Source: Haematobia irritans (lineage: Eukaryota; Arthropoda; Insecta; Diptera; Muscidae). Taken from it: a DNA stretch of 64,000 nucleotides. Shown here one piece after another: positions 33,861 through 45,959 of the stretch. Both the position numbers and the translations under genes were made by a program. The notes under the pieces were generated by a model. The model was not told the DNA's origin. It saw only the letters and a program-made list of their open reading frames with translations, and did no database searches. The stretch is taken from positions 70,102,537-70,166,536 of the forward strand of contig NC_134401.1 of NCBI RefSeq assembly GCF_050003625.1. The letters run 5' to 3'. The first letter of the stretch is position 1, and every line of letters begins with the position of its first letter.

Positions 33861-36800
33861 GGCTGCATGTGCTGCCTTAAAAGTTCTCCTGATGAAAGGG
33901 GACATAGATATAGTTCTTATTCAAGAACCATATGTTTACAAAAACAAAATATGTGAATTAAGTACTCCGGGGTTCAAACTATTGCAGTATACTGGTAATG
34001 ATGTAAATCGAGCCTGTATAATTGCTAGAAACGAGCTCAATTTGTTTCTGCTTCCCTCAATGTGCAATACAGACACTGTCGTTGCAAGTTTAGAAATAGC
34101 CAAATGCAAATATTGGGTATCTTCGGTCTACATGGGACATGACAGGGAGATGCCTCCATATGCCGTTAAGACCTTAGTGGAGGAGTCACTGAAAACAAAG
34201 GCGAAACTCATTATGGGATGCGATGCGAATGCACATCATAGTATATGGGGAAGTAGTGATACTAATGCAAGGGGAGAGTCGCTAATAGAGTTTATTTTGC
34301 GTACTAATCTGGTAGTTTGCAACAAGGGAGATGTCCCAACCTTTGTCACTAAAAACAGGCAAGAGGTTTTGGACATCACCTTGGCCTCGCAAGAACTAAA
34401 TGAAATGATATCTGAGTGGCAGGTTTTAAGTGAACACAGCTTCTCAGATCATCGCTACATCAGTTTCAAATTTGATGTTCATATCACCAAGATCATATTT
34501 CCGCCAAATGTTAGGAAAGCTGACTGGAATAGGTATAGGGAATCGTTCAATATGATGATACCGGAAATAACAGAGACAAATATGAGAAATGTGCAAGATA
34601 TCGAACACGCAGTGGAGCGGATTACTAAGGCCTTCAACATCTCACTGAAAGCTGCATGCCCTAGAGGAAAGCCAAGGGGGAAACATCGACCACCATGGTG
34701 GTCTACGGAATTAAGTAATATGAGGAAATCCTGCAGGAAGCTCTTTAACAAGGCAAAGTCCACCAGAGCCCCTGAGGACTGGGACGCTTACAAGAAGAAT
34801 CTGAGAGGATACAAGCGAGAACTGAGAAAGGCTCAGCATAACTCTTGGAATGCTTACTGCAGCAGTATTGAGAATACGTCCGAGGCTTCCAGACTACGGA
34901 AGGTTCTAGCATCCACCAACTCCGCTCCAGGTTTCATTAAAACATCGGAGGGCAATTGGACAACGTCCAGTAAGGAGACGCTGGAGGTACTATTGGACAC
35001 ACATTTTCCTGGAAATCAGACGGTTGAACCATGTACTGGCGGTGCCACAGTTGCTCAGCGGTCGTTTCCTGTCGAGGAAATTGTATCGGAAACTAGAATA
35101 AGATGGGCGCTAAATAGCTTTGGACCATTCAAATCCCCTGGACCTGATGGAATTACTCCTGGCGGAGTTACAAGCTGTAACTGACAAAATTATCCCCTGG
35201 TTGTCGGTGATATATAAAGGATGTATCAACTTATCATATATCCCAGGAAAGTGGAGGGAAACAAAAGTCGTTTTCATACCTAAAGCGGGAAAAGCCTCTC
35301 ACTCGAGGGCGAAGGATTTCCGACCAATCAGCTTATCCTCATTCCTACTTAAGACTCTGGAGAGGATGATAGATATTTATCTTAGAACTAGCATCGATTC
35401 AAGTTTGTTCTCGAAACGACAGCATGCATACTCGAAGGGCAGGTCTACTGAGACCGCACTACATGAACTAGTCAGCTTTATTGAAAGCTCACTATCTGTC
35501 AAAGAATACACAATCGTGGCGTTTCTAGACATCGAAGGGGCGTTCAATAATGTCCATCCGAGCTCGATATTAAATGGACTGACAACTCTGAATGTTGATC
35601 CATGTATACTCAGGCTGTTAGACGAACTGCTAATGAAGAGACGTATTTCAGCCACACTAGGACAAGCAAACATACAAAGGTATGTGAACAGAGGCACTCC
35701 CCAAGGAGGAGTCCTATCACCTCTTCTTTGGAATGTTGCTATAAATAGCCTTCTGGTTACTCTAGAAAAAGAAAGGATAAAAGTGGTGGCATACGCAGAT
35801 GGTGTGGCTCTGGCAGTCAGGGGAAAATTCCCATCCACAATCAGAGATATTATTCAGAGGGCCCTCCGGATGACTGAGAAATGGGCGAAAGACAATGGTC
35901 TTGGGGTAAATCCTGCAAAGACAGAATTAGTCATGTACTGCAACGATCGCAAAACTCCCACGGTTAGGCCTATTTCCTTAGGGGGTATTGAAATTCCCTT
36001 TGGTGAATGTGCAAAATACCTTGGCGTTATTTTGGACAGGAAGCTGAACTTTAAGCTTAATATTGAAGAAAGGGCGAGAAAGGCAACTGTAGCTTTGTAC
36101 TCGTGCAAAAAGGCAATAGGAAAAAAGTGGGGACTGAAACCAAAAATTGTGCATTGGCTATACACGGCAGTGGTTAGACCTATAATGCTATATGGTGTTG
36201 TAGTCTGGTGGCCGGCACTTCAGAAACCGACTTGTTTAGATAAAGTTCAGCGTATGGCGTGTTTGTGTATTTCAGGCGCATTCAGCAAGACAGGAACAAA
36301 TTCCCTTAATGTCGTGCTGCATCTATTGCCTTTAGACATTTTGGCCAAACAGTCAGCTGCAACAACGGCTGTGCGGTTGCGCGAACTATCGCTGTGGTCG
36401 GAAAAAGGTTACGGTCACAGTTCTGTCCTCAAAACAATGCCAGATGTGCCTAACGTAGTGGATTACACTTTGGCGAGTCCACTTTTCGACAAAAAGTTTG
36501 AGACTCTAATCCCCAACAGTGAGGCGTGGTGCACACAGACCCCGGGGAATAAAGAATATATAGATTTCTACACTGATGGCTCCAAATTGGATGGACAAGT
36601 GGGGTTCGGAGTATATTCTAATGATCTGGAACTTCGAATAGCGAAAAGATTACCTAATCACTGTAGTGTTTTTCAGGCTGAAATATTAGCAATAAGAGAG
36701 GTGGCGAATTGGCTGAGAAGTAATGTTCCAAAATATGTGGGCATTAATATATACTCAGACAGTCAACCTGCAATAAAATCCTTGGACTCTGTGTTCCTCA

Positions 36801-37411
36801 ACTCGAAAACGGCCATCGACTGCCGCAAATCTCTCAATGAGATGGCTGAGCAGTACAATATTCACCTAATATGGGTGCCTGGCCATAGGAACATACCGGG
36901 GAACTGCGAAGCGGATGAGTTGGCAAGGCTAGGGACTACCTTACATATTCCAGGGGAACTAGAATTTGTTGGTATGCCCCTAGCTACCTGCAAGCTCATG
37001 CTGCGTGAGAAGGCTGTTATGATGGCAAATGTTCGATGGGAGAATTGCAAGGGTTGTAACGACACCAAGCAAATATGGCCCCATTTCAACTTAAACCGCA
37101 CACTAGATATGCTAATGTTCTCGAGACGTCAGATATCACTCCTGATATCTGCTATAACGGGTCGCTGCCTGATAGGCGATTTTGCAAAAACTATTGGCGC
37201 GAAGTATAATGACTATTGTATGAGCTGTCATGATGCGGAGGAAAAAGAATCAATTAAACACCTCTTGTGTGAGTGTCCTGCATTTTGTGTGAAGCGCAAG
37301 CAACTTTTAGGAGCATATAGCTTCAGATTACTGGCGGATCTGGAAAACGTTAACTTAAGCAGTCTGCTACTGTTTTTGGAACAATCTGGTTGGTTCAACA
37401 AAGAAAAATAA
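33820..37411 (+). pseudogene. LOA-like LINE ORF2: endonuclease, RT (YADG), RNase H; one frameshift
   Basis: The endonuclease is complete (QINLHHCK, IQEPYVY, GCDANAHHSIW, SDHRYISF). RT has SPGPDGITP, KDFRPISLSSFLLKTLER, KRQHAYSKGRSTE, FLDIEGAFNNVH, GTPQGGVLSPLLW. RNase H has the D-E-D set (DFYTDGSK, QAEILA, IYSDSQ, then CEADELA). The tail carries CMSCHDAEEKESIKHLLCECP. A one-base insertion near 35,160 (relative to copy 1) shifts the frame between 35,184 and 35,120, and the RT motif C reads YADG instead of YADD. Both would abolish activity, although the rest is well preserved. Confidence 0.88.
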
Positions 37412-37529
37412 TCAAGAAGGTTCAGCGGTTAAAACTAGAAGTGCCCATATGTAATAGGTACTTTTAGTTAATGTGGTATCACAATGGACTGAATAGTCTA
37501 AGTGAGCCTGAATCTTAATCGGGCTGCCA

Positions 37530-37566
<37 letters not shown>

Positions 37567-37586
37567 AAAAAAAAAAAGGTATCTAA

Positions 37587-39173
37587 AAGGGATAGACCCC
37601 TGTAATTGGCGGTATCATTAACGTCACCCTTCTTGTGGAGAGGAATAATAACAGACTTTCGAAAAGATGAAGGTATGTCTTCTCTTACGAATATAATGTT
37701 AAAGAGGTCTATCACCTCAGCCAAGAAGGACGGAGGGGCATGCTTGTAAAATTCGTACGATATGCCGTCGAACCCCGGGGATTTGTTGAGTTTCGATGAT
37801 CCTATGACGATCTTAAGTTCCCGTAGTTCAAAAGGAGAGTCTGTAAAAGGATCAACCAACAAAGGCATAACCCAATGGAATGTGGCACAGGAATGATGAT
37901 TCGTAAGAAGCAGCGAAAAATGATCACAGAAGTGACTAACATCTAGATTATTACAGATAGTTGCGGAACGATTTCTCATTTGCCGAGCCAGCTTCCACCA
38001 TTCAGAACTATTTCTTACGCAGTTTAACCTGTTAATGTCCGCGTTGAGCAATCGAAGTTTCTTCTTCTTACATAGTTGGTGATAATATCGCCTACTCAGT
38101 ACATATAGCCTCCAGAAATAATCAATGGAATGTTTGCGGTAGAGATTCAGCTTTCCTAGCATCTTTGACCTCGCAACACTACATTGCTGATCGAACCATC
38201 TATCTCTTCTATTCAGATGCCTATGGTTGCTAGAAATATCTGATGACCTGTAAATCTTTCCTAACAGAGTATCAACCTTCATATCTATGTTAGAAATATT
38301 GTAAATGTATTCGCTATTTGCTAGACTCTGTAGAGATGCCTTGTATCTATCCACTATTACGTCCCTCCATCTCAATCTAGAGGGTAACTGATGGCACGAT
38401 TCTGATCCATTGCACAACAACTGTAAAGATAATGTGATCGGAAAATGGTCCGAATATGGCTTGCAGGGTATTGTCAAGTCCCGAAATACATCCAAAAAAT
38501 CCGCTGAACAGATGCAATAGTCTATGACCGAACGCCCCATCATACTACTAAATGTAAAGTTACCCTCATTATCACCAATTGTCCTGCCATTCAAGATTAT
38601 TCCGCCTATATATTCTATTAACTCTAGTAATTTCCTGCCTTTCGTATCTAATTTACTGTCTTTAGATCTGCGGATCATACTGACATTTGAAGAGAATATT
38701 GGGACGTCGTGGTCGTTTTGCGATTCGCCAATACGGGCATTCATGTCTCCAAGAAGACAAAAAGACGTTGGTTTAATACTTAATATCAAATTTTCGAATT
38801 GCTCAAAATCAGAAAACCAATTAGTACAATTCAGATACATTGGAATTATTTGGAAATGCACGCCGTTAAATTTGGCAGAAAGGACAACTCCGGCTGAGTA
38901 GTTTTTAAATTTTAGAAATTATTTCTCACGTATTTGTTTTTTAAAGCCATAGAGACATCCCCCACTCGCGCGGCCTGCCCTGTGATTCTTAACTGCATCG
39001 ATCCAGTACAAAGAGAAATCTTTAAAATATGACACAAATTTTTTCCTATTTTCAATAACAACGTGCGTCTCGAAAAGAAAGAAAATGTCAAACTTGTTAA
39101 TATATGTAAAAAAATCACCAAAGTTTATCTTATTGCTTAAGTTCCCTACATTATACGATACCAATTGACACAC
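37587..39173 (-). pseudogene. LINE C ORF2 N-terminal part: endonuclease and start of RT
   Basis: 39,173-38,919 encodes the endonuclease start (QLVSYNVGNLSNKINFGDFF, FLFETHVV). After a frameshift near 38,925 the second frame continues (IIPMYLNC, CLLGDMNARIG, NGRTIGDNEGNFTF, SVIDYCI, SDHFPITLSL), then linker and RT motif 0/1 (KLNKSPGFDGISYEF, RKSVIIPLHKKGD, TANYRGLSLLDT). Reading is then broken by the LOA copy. The catalytic DMNAR and SDH signatures of AP-type endonucleases are present. Confidence 0.8.
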
Positions 39174-39182
39174 ATTTGATTG

Positions 39183-39838
39183 CTAAGCGATTTTACTTTT
39201 AGGTACATTATTGAGAACATGTGAATTACTGCCTAATCTATTTCGATGTTTTTCTTTCATACAAACGGAGCTTTTAAATTCAGAATTTTGCATTAGTTTT
39301 GTTAAGAACTCAGCATCAGTCTCCTTTGTTGCAACAAAAGTATCTTTATCCCATGTATATAGTCTGTCATCTAAGTATAGGCGAGTACCAGACCAACGTG
39401 ATTTAATATCAGGAGATACTCTCTTTACATTTCTTAGTAGCTGTCTTAGGTGAAAAAGCTTAGATCTCTCTTCACTGGTCATATCTTTATGAACATATAC
39501 TTCAGTATTTTTTAATCATATTTTTTGGCGACGTCATTTAGTTTAGTATCCAGAGCGACATTTAATTTACTGTCAAAAATTGCCCATGAAAAGCAGTCTG
39601 CGCTAGGGGGCTGCTGCTGGTTGTCTGATGGTGGCAGCGGCATTACTAAGCTCGACTGGGCAGAGGAGATGACAGACGTGCATTGATCATTTGGGTATGG
39701 CATTCTTGAAGTTTTGTTCTCCTTGCCTTCAGTTGTATAAGTTGCGGCGGTGTTGGAAGTACGTTTTTTAGCCGGTGAGACAATCGAAACAGTTTCGGGC
39801 GATATTTGTTGTAATAAACGTTTGCCGTGTGACGACAT
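39183..39838 (-). pseudogene. LINE C ORF1, frameshifted
   Basis: Two consecutive minus-strand frames: 39,838-39,512 (Ser/Pro/Gln-rich with KLNVALDTKLNDVAKKY) and 39,482-39,183 (SEERSKLFHLRQLLR, SRWSGTRLYLDD, DKDTFVATKETDAEFL). They join across an A-run near 39,515, a typical indel site. The second part ends 10 bases before ORF2. No domain name can be assigned; position supports ORF1. Confidence 0.55.
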
Positions 39839-40136
39839 ATATTGGTGGTTTAATTTGTGCCAATTAACCGGATGGAGTCACATTTGCTTTTTATTTTCCA
39901 GACAGGTGGAACGTTAACTAACATCACGCAAAGCCTTTTACTTGATTCAGTTGTTTTTTATAATATTTACTTCACAATATAGAGACACGTGAAAAAACTC
40001 AACTTTGACGTTTAAGGCCAGGGTTGCCAATTCCTTGGAATTGGACACCGAGATGATGAAAATTGCTACTGAGGTAAGTCAAAGAATTACTACTTTTCTA
40101 TTATTTCTTTCTATTACACATTTCGGACAGCAAACC
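39839..40136. other. Junction between LINE C 5' end and Gypsy 3' end
   Basis: About 300 bases without a gene. The Gypsy 3' LTR is expected here but no TG...CA repeat could be matched, so it is probably lost or lies outside. A short stem CCAATTCC/GGAATTGG occurs at 40,028. Confidence 0.4.
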
Positions 40137-41397
40137 TTATTGTTTAAGATCCTTCGCGTGATAAACGCCCAAAGATTTTCCTTTTAGATCCTCGATTTCG
40201 TGTAAACAATTTCCAACCGGTTTCACGATTCTGCATTTTAAATATTTTTTATTCATCTTGGCGTTTATATTCTTGCTGAAGTCACTCAGTTGATGATTTC
40301 GACGGAAAACTTTCTGCCCCGGAATAAATTTTATCTTTCTCGCGCGAACGTTGTATCTACGGGCTCTATCGCGGTAACTTTTTTCTAGTCGCTTGCCAAC
40401 CTCTTTTCTCACCAGTTCCAAATGGCTTGCCTTGGGTAAAGCACTAAACTCAGGGTCTTTCATGCAATCCAACTTCCTAGCCAGCCTATAAATGCTACCG
40501 TGAGTAACCATATTAGTGCCAAACAATGCAAAGTATGGAGTCATGCCAATCGAGGAGTGTACAGACGATCGTAGCACTCAATAGCGGACAGATTTTGGTC
40601 CCAATCTCTCTGATCCTCCTAGAGATATGCCCTTATTGCAGCCAATATTGACTGAATTCTCGTTCAGAAGCATTTGCCTGGGGTGAGTACAAACCAATCT
40701 TCATATGGCGTACCCCATACGAATCAACAAAAGCCCCGAAATCCTTCCCTGTAAATTGTTTCCCATTATCGGACAAAATGGTCTCTGGAACACCAAACTT
40801 GTGGAACACCTCAGCCTCTAGAAATTTAATTACATTCCTAGAGCTGGCTTTGCTCATTGGCTTCAATAATACATATCTGGTCACATGATCGAGAACGATA
40901 AAAATAAAACTATTACCAGTTTTAGAACGGACATAAGGACCTAGAAAATCTATATAGATTTTCTGGAACGGGCGATCTATTTTCACTTTTGCCTCCATTG
41001 GCTGTCGCATTCGTTGGTTGTTAGGTTTTGTCTCCTTACACACATGACACTTCTGAACAAAAAGTCTAACTTGTGTACTCATATTGGGCCAGTAAAAATA
41101 TTCCTTCAGCCTACCCAAGGTTTTATGAAAACCACTGCGGGCAGCCGTCTTGGAATTATGGGCTTTCTGTATAGCGGACTCAGTGAGAGATTGTGGTACC
41201 CACAACTTCCACACTGAATCTTCACATGGTAAATCCACTGTCACTGGGATCGTCCGCTTATAGAGAAACCCATCTATCACTCGAAGATCTGTCAAATTCT
41301 GCTGATTTTCCTCCACAGTCCTTATTTTTTCCTGATATTCCTCCCCCTTAAATTCTGGTGCATCCAGGTCTACTAAGTTAAAGGATGCTAACTCCAA
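40137..41397 (-). pseudogene. Gypsy integrase, frameshifted
   Basis: The first frame (41,397-40,633) has the H2C2 zinc site (H in HKTLGRLKEYFYWP, then CHVCKETKPN) and the catalytic core (KIYIDFLGPY, LSDNGKQFTG), but the ASERE glutamate region is immediately followed by garbled sequence. The second frame (40,577-40,137) continues with SSIGMTPYFALFG and the basic C-terminal domain (FIPGQKVFRRNH, KYLKCRIVKPVGN, VYHAKDLKQ). A frameshift of unknown size near 40,600 separates them. Confidence 0.8.
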
Positions 41398-42566
41398 CTC
41401 GTCCAGATTTTACCGGGAGAGCATCAGGAACAACGTTTTGGCTACCCCGGCGATGTTCTATTTCGAAATTGTTCCCCTGCAACAAAAGACTCCACCTTGC
41501 CAAACGACCACTCAGTTCTTTATTCGCCATCAGCAATTTCAATGAAGAATGATCCGTGATATAAGGGCGAAACGTTTTAATAGACATCACAACGGCCAGG
41601 CACTCCCTTTCGGTTACGGAGTAGTTCTTTTGTGCTGGGGTCAATTTCTGAGAAACGTATGCGATAGGATGTTCTCCTCCCGCATCGTCTCTTTGAAATA
41701 AAACACCGCCAATTCCTACATCTGATGTATCGCATTGAATAAAAAATCGTTTCTCAAAATCAGGGTGCCTCAAAACTGGACTATTAGTTAGAGCTTCCTT
41801 TAACCGTTCGAACGCCAACCTAGCTTCATTCCCAAACTCAAACCCCCGCCCCTTCTTCAAAGCTTTCGCCACTTGGTTCAAAAGATCCAAATGTGTTTTG
41901 AAATCAGGGGCAACTATGAGCAAATCATCAAGATAAACAAACACCCTTTCACGAAGATGTGCAGGAATGGCCTTGTTCATTAAACGACACATCCTTTGAG
42001 CTGCATTACACAACCCAAAAGGCATGACCGTAAAATGGTACAAGGGTCGTCCTGGTACAGTAAAAGTAGTCTTCTCCCTACTCTTCATTTCGAGTGGAAT
42101 TTGCCAAAGAGCATCTTTCAAATCCACACTCGAAATGAAGTGTGTATCGCTCAGCCGGCTGAGAAGGCCTTCTATATTTGGGAGAGGATAGGCATCCTTG
42201 ACAGTAAGGGCATTGAGCTTTCTGGCATCTAGGTATAACCGGTTCTTTGTGCCTTTACGGACCTAAGTAACCTGGTTATTCCAGGGACTTTCACTGGGCT
42301 CAATGACCTTCATGTCAAGCATCCTATCCAGGTCTGCATACATCAGACTCTGCACTGCTGGGGATACAGGATAATGACGCTGCTTAACTGGTACAGCATC
42401 TGCCGTGTCAATGGCGTGTGTTTCTAATGATGTTTTGCCCAGTCCCCTAATTTCAAACGACGGAAAATGAGCTATGACCTCCTCCAAACTTTTCCTCTCC
42501 TCGCTGCTTAACTGGTGTTGCGATGGGTCCATTGAAACCTCACCCAACTCTTCCTCGAGCGATAAG
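41378..42566 (-). pseudogene. Gypsy reverse transcriptase and RNase H, with stop codon and RT deletion
   Basis: A single frame is interrupted by one TAG near 42,263. It begins with the Gypsy linker (GLGKTSLETHAIDTADAVPV, RMLDMKVIEPSESPW), then RT (SVDLKDALWQIPL, FTVMPFGLCNAAQ, VFVYLDDLLIVA with YLDD intact). After LLNQVAKAL the thumb/connection region is missing (an in-frame deletion of roughly 70 codons judged by family length), and RNase H follows (HPIAYVSQKLTPAQKNYSVT, ERECLAVV). The right edge is the Polinton TSD. Confidence 0.85.
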
Positions 42567-42620
42567 AGTAGTAGATAAATACCGAATCGAATTCAATATT
42601 TAATGGGTTTTGGTCATTTT

Positions 42621-43460
42621 TAATGGGTTTGAGTCCGTTATGTAAACAATTGCACAGTGGGGTGGGTCGTTCAATTTGCGGATTTTTTTTCAATTTAATG
42701 GGTTTAGGTTAGGTTAGGTTAGGTTATGTGGCAGCCCGATGTATCAAGCTCACTTAGACTATTCAGTCCATTGTGATACCACAGTGGTGAACTTCTCTCT
42801 TATCACTGAGTGCTGCCCGATTCCATGTTAAGCTCAATGACAAGGGACCTCCTTTTTATAGCCGAGTCCGAACGGCGTTCCACATTCCAGTGAAACCACT
42901 TAGAGAAGCTTTGAAACCCTCAGAAATGTCACCAGCATTACTGAGGTGGGATAATCCACCGCTGAAATACTTTTTGGTGTTCGGTCGTAGCAGGAATCGA
43001 ACCCACGACCTTGTGTATGCAAGGCGGGCATGCTAACCATTGCACCACGGTGGCTCCCAATTTTAATTTAATTTAATGGGTTTGAGAACGTAAAGTAAAC
43101 ACTTGATCGATAATGCAGTTTCTAGATTAAGGAGCTAATTATGTTTTTTAATGGGTTTGAGGACGTTAAGTAAATATGATCGGTGGGTTTGTTTATGAAA
43201 GTTAATTGGTTAGTGGGCTTTAATGGGTTTGAGGCCGTTAGGTGAACAATGTCAAGGTTGGTTTGTTTATGGAATTTTAATGGGTTTGAGGACTTTAATT
43301 GGTTTGAGTCCGTTTGGTAAACAATCCCAGAGTGGGTGGGGATGTAAAAATGTAGTTGTTTTTTTATTTTAATGGGTTTGAGGACGTTAAGTAAACATTC
43401 CCCCAGTGTGTTTGTTTATGAAAATTTAATGGGTTGGATAACTTTAATGTGTTTGAGGAT
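42621..43460 (+). repeat. Iteron-like array in the Polinton TIR
   Basis: About eight degenerate copies of TAATGGGTTTGAGGACGTTA, often continuing AGTAAAC, at 42,621, 42,697 (cut by the SINE), 43,074, 43,150, 43,221, 43,279, 43,371 and 43,446. The mirrored array occupies about 60,600-61,110 in the right TIR. Spacing is roughly 60-100 bases. A binding-site role is inference. Confidence 0.75.
42706..43059 (-). mobile_element. tRNA-derived SINE copy 1
   Basis: Read on the minus strand it starts GGGAGCCACCGTGGTGCAAT, with A-box-like TGGTGCAATGGTTAGCATG and B-box GGTTCGATTCC, a unique body, and a 3' end GCCAC followed by (AACCT)n. A 14-base repeat AATTTAATGGGTTT lies at 42,692-42,705 and 43,070-43,083. 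Inserted in the left TIR only. The tRNA-like head resembles Gln-type tRNAs but no species is assigned. Confidence 0.88.
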
Positions 43461-43588
43461 GTTAAGTAAACTTTCCCACGGCGGGATATGGAAGTTCAAT
43501 GCAGAAGGAGTATGGTTGATGAAGTATAAAAGTTGGTCGTTATATTTTATGCTAATCAGAATATATTGTGTATTGAAATTATTGAGAG

Positions 43589-43927
43589 ATGGCGGATAAC
43601 GGAGATTTGATTGCTGTTTTTAACAAGAAAAATTTGAAGAAAATTATTCACTTGAAGGATATGGAGGCGCACAGGGACTATGAGATCATTGGTTGCTATA
43701 GAACTTCTACAAAGTATGGCGAATCGGTGGTTCTCAATCTGAAGGAGGATGATCAGATGTTTTATTTACCGAAGAGATTCAACACCTTGAGCGATGAATC
43801 CATTCAACGTTTAAGTGGGGGAGAATTCTCGATATCAAGGAAACCACTTTCCGAAGTGGAAGATTCTCCTAGCAGATTGGAGTTGAAGCAATGTTCGTCT
43901 GCGGATGCTTTTTATATATCATACTAA
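43589..43927 (+). CDS. TIR-encoded 112-aa protein, copy 1
   Basis: Starts MADNGDLIAVFNKKN, with a basic N-terminal helix region, then a beta-rich stretch YEIIGCYRTSTKYGESVVLN and MFYLPKRFNTL, and a Ser/Glu-rich tail. The TKYG-VVL-YLPKRF pattern suggests a small OB-like nucleic-acid-binding fold; that is inference. It lies wholly in the TIR, so a second copy runs inward from the other end (60,154-60,492), differing at about four residues. Both copies remain open, which suggests selection or recent homogenisation. Transcription is directed inward, with the iteron array just upstream. Confidence 0.6.
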   Translation: MADNGDLIAVFNKKNLKKIIHLKDMEAHRDYEIIGCYRTSTKYGESVVLNLKEDDQMFYLPKRFNTLSDESIQRLSGGEFSISRKPLSEVEDSPSRLELKQCSSADAFYISY

Positions 43928-44071
43928 CAAATGTATTACAACGAATAATAAACAAGATAAATAAATAATATTTTATAAATACAAAAAAAGTAAATGAAGA
44001 TGTTTTTAATTTTTAATTTTTTTCTGAAAGAATTTGTATGGAAACGACCCATCGACGATATAGATGAGGTG

Positions 44072-44380
44072 ATGGAGTTCACCAATAGCGAAAGATCACC
44101 ACCATTATTTCCATCCGAAAGCGACGAAAGCTTTGATATAATGCAAAATGGTCAGAGGATCCCGCAATCTTGGCTGAACTCTTTGCCTGACCGACCACTG
44201 GTGCAGTCGGTACAAATAATAACACCACCATCACCACCACATCCATTTTCTCCACGTGAAAATATTTTACTTAGAGTAATATCGGGGTATGATGCACTAT
44301 ACCCTGAAGTTATAAATAGTATATTACAGAATTTTTCTCCGGAAGAGTACTTATTTTACATAAATAACTTTATGACATAA
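44072..44380 (+). CDS. Small acidic, proline-rich Polinton ORF, unrecognised
   Basis: The ATG at 44,072 gives about 102 aa; the frame is open further upstream, into the TIR. Acidic and Ser-rich N-terminus, PPSPPHPFSP in the middle, and a helical C-terminus (LLRVISGYDALYPEVINSIL). No family recognised. It lies just inside the left TIR on the plus strand, before the polymerase, and is followed by an A/T-rich gap with AATAAA-like signals. Confidence 0.4.
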   Translation: MEFTNSERSPPLFPSESDESFDIMQNGQRIPQSWLNSLPDRPLVQSVQIITPPSPPHPFSPRENILLRVISGYDALYPEVINSILQNFSPEEYLFYINNFMT

Positions 44381-45959
44381 TTTTTAAAAATATATTTTTT
44401 TAAATAAAATAAAATTATTAATATAAAGAAGAAAAAAAAAAACATAAATTGTATCGTCTTTTCATTTAGGTATAAGGATGGAATGGGGGAACTCACAAGA
44501 GGAATAAAAAATGAATAAGATAAACAAATACATTACAAAAAAAAAATGAATAAAATAAACAAATGAATGCTAAGGAATAATTCAAAGAAGCTTCGTTGAT
44601 TTTACTTAAATGGTTTAAGCGCTTGCCACAGATCTTTGGTTTGATTTCTGCTTTAATTTGATTTTAAGTGTCAGCGTTAGAAGATCAAGAATGTTCTCCT
44701 GTTCGGTTTGTAGGGAAAATTTCGCATCCTTCACATCTTATCGAAGACACGTAAAGCTTCATAGAAGATGTGATGTGTGTGGAAGGATGCTTTTCAATAA
44801 GCGTGCTTTAAATTTACATATGGAGCTGCATTCAACAAACGGAGGACATGGATTAATGAATGAAGATTTTCAACACCAACAACATCAACAAGAGAACCCT
44901 AATGTGGAACCAAGCTGCTCATCGGGAACACTTAATCAACCTCAATAAATCAATCAGCAGCGCATGATGCAAATCGGTAGTTCCGACCAAATTCAACAGG
45001 GTCAACAACAACAACAAGAAAACCCAAAGTCTGTTTTTAAAAAAATAAATAGTGGATTTAGGAACCGAGTGGCTACATATGGGGTAATTCATATACCTGA
45101 GGATTGTTTAGATACAAATATGATTTTCGCAAATTTGGGGATTAGTATGAAAGAATTAGTACTGAACTAACTGGCTATGCATAATTGCATTAAATTTAAT
45201 ATACAGTTAATAGGGGAGTATATTAAATTTACGGAAGAAGAGCTCCACATGCAATACATATACCACATATAAAAAATGGTAAGAGTAACTCTCACAGACA
45301 ACGTCAACGATATTTTGGAGGTGCAGTGTGAAGAAATTAAAGCCAAGATGAGTGAGTTTCAGGAAAGAGATTCTGGGTGGACCCTCACCCGCATTGAAAA
45401 ATTGGAGATACATATTAACAAATGTGCGGTGTTAAAAGGGTCGCAGTATATCCCCACCCCTAAAAAGCTGGCGTTGAAAAGAGCATGCACCAATATTCGC
45501 AATTTTGATGAATACTGCTTCAAATGAAGTCTTATAGCGGCGCTAGACAAACCAGCGCCCCAGAATCACTCAAGAACTAGTGCATATAATCAAGGCCGTA
45601 TTCAGGGGGGGATGAGGGGGATCAAACCCCCCCGAAATGAATGAATATTTTTATATAAATAAATATATATTTTTAGCTGCATAGAAAAATCTTATCGAAG
45701 ATGTTGAAGAAAAGCTGGAGGTTTTATTTTGAAAAACGCTTACCTATAAAACTTGCACAAATCATAGAATACTAGTTGAAAAGCCCGTCAAACGACGGTC
45801 GAAAAAAACAAATTATTTTTGTTCTCGCACCACAAATTTTATTTTTGGAAAATGTATTTCTGCTTTTTATGTGTGTTTGTTGTTCTTTTTGTGAACATGA
45901 CTCGCTTTGTTTGGCCATAGCAACAACAACGAAACAGCCAAACACACATGTGTAAATGA

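Larger units (their letters stand above)
32526..37575 (+). mobile_element. LOA-like LINE copy 2, nearly full length, 11-bp TSD
   Basis: AAGGTATCTAA flanks both sides (32,515-32,525 and 37,576-37,586), within LINE C RT. The element starts TTCCTATTCAACCGTCG, has a 108-base 5' UTR, overlapping ORF1 and ORF2, and ends in a long A-rich tail (about 37,535-37,575). The RNase H domain with an AP endonuclease places it among LOA/I-type LINEs. Confidence 0.9.
30916..39838 (-). mobile_element. Old LINE (LINE C) split by LOA-like LINE copy 2
   Basis: ORF1, endonuclease, RT and a C-terminal Cys/His motif are found in order on the minus strand on both sides of 32,526-37,575. Several frameshifts show age. 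The phrase NYRGLSLLD (rather than YRPISLL) and the lack of RNase H suggest an RTE/Vingi/Ingi-like rather than Jockey lineage; this needs phylogeny. Outer boundaries are not determined. Confidence 0.75.
42567..44052. repeat. Polinton left TIR (contains a SINE)
   Basis: Reverse-complementary to 60,028-61,136 with few differences. Homology stops after ATGGAAACGACCCAT. The 378-base SINE plus duplicated target explains the length difference. The TIR includes an iteron-like array and a 112-aa ORF. Confidence 0.9.

Noticed and set aside
42985..43059. Functional tRNA gene on the minus strand
   Set aside because: A- and B-box motifs are present but the cloverleaf is incomplete and the sequence continues into a SINE body with a LINE-like 3' end. 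The same sequence recurs at 58,075-58,152.
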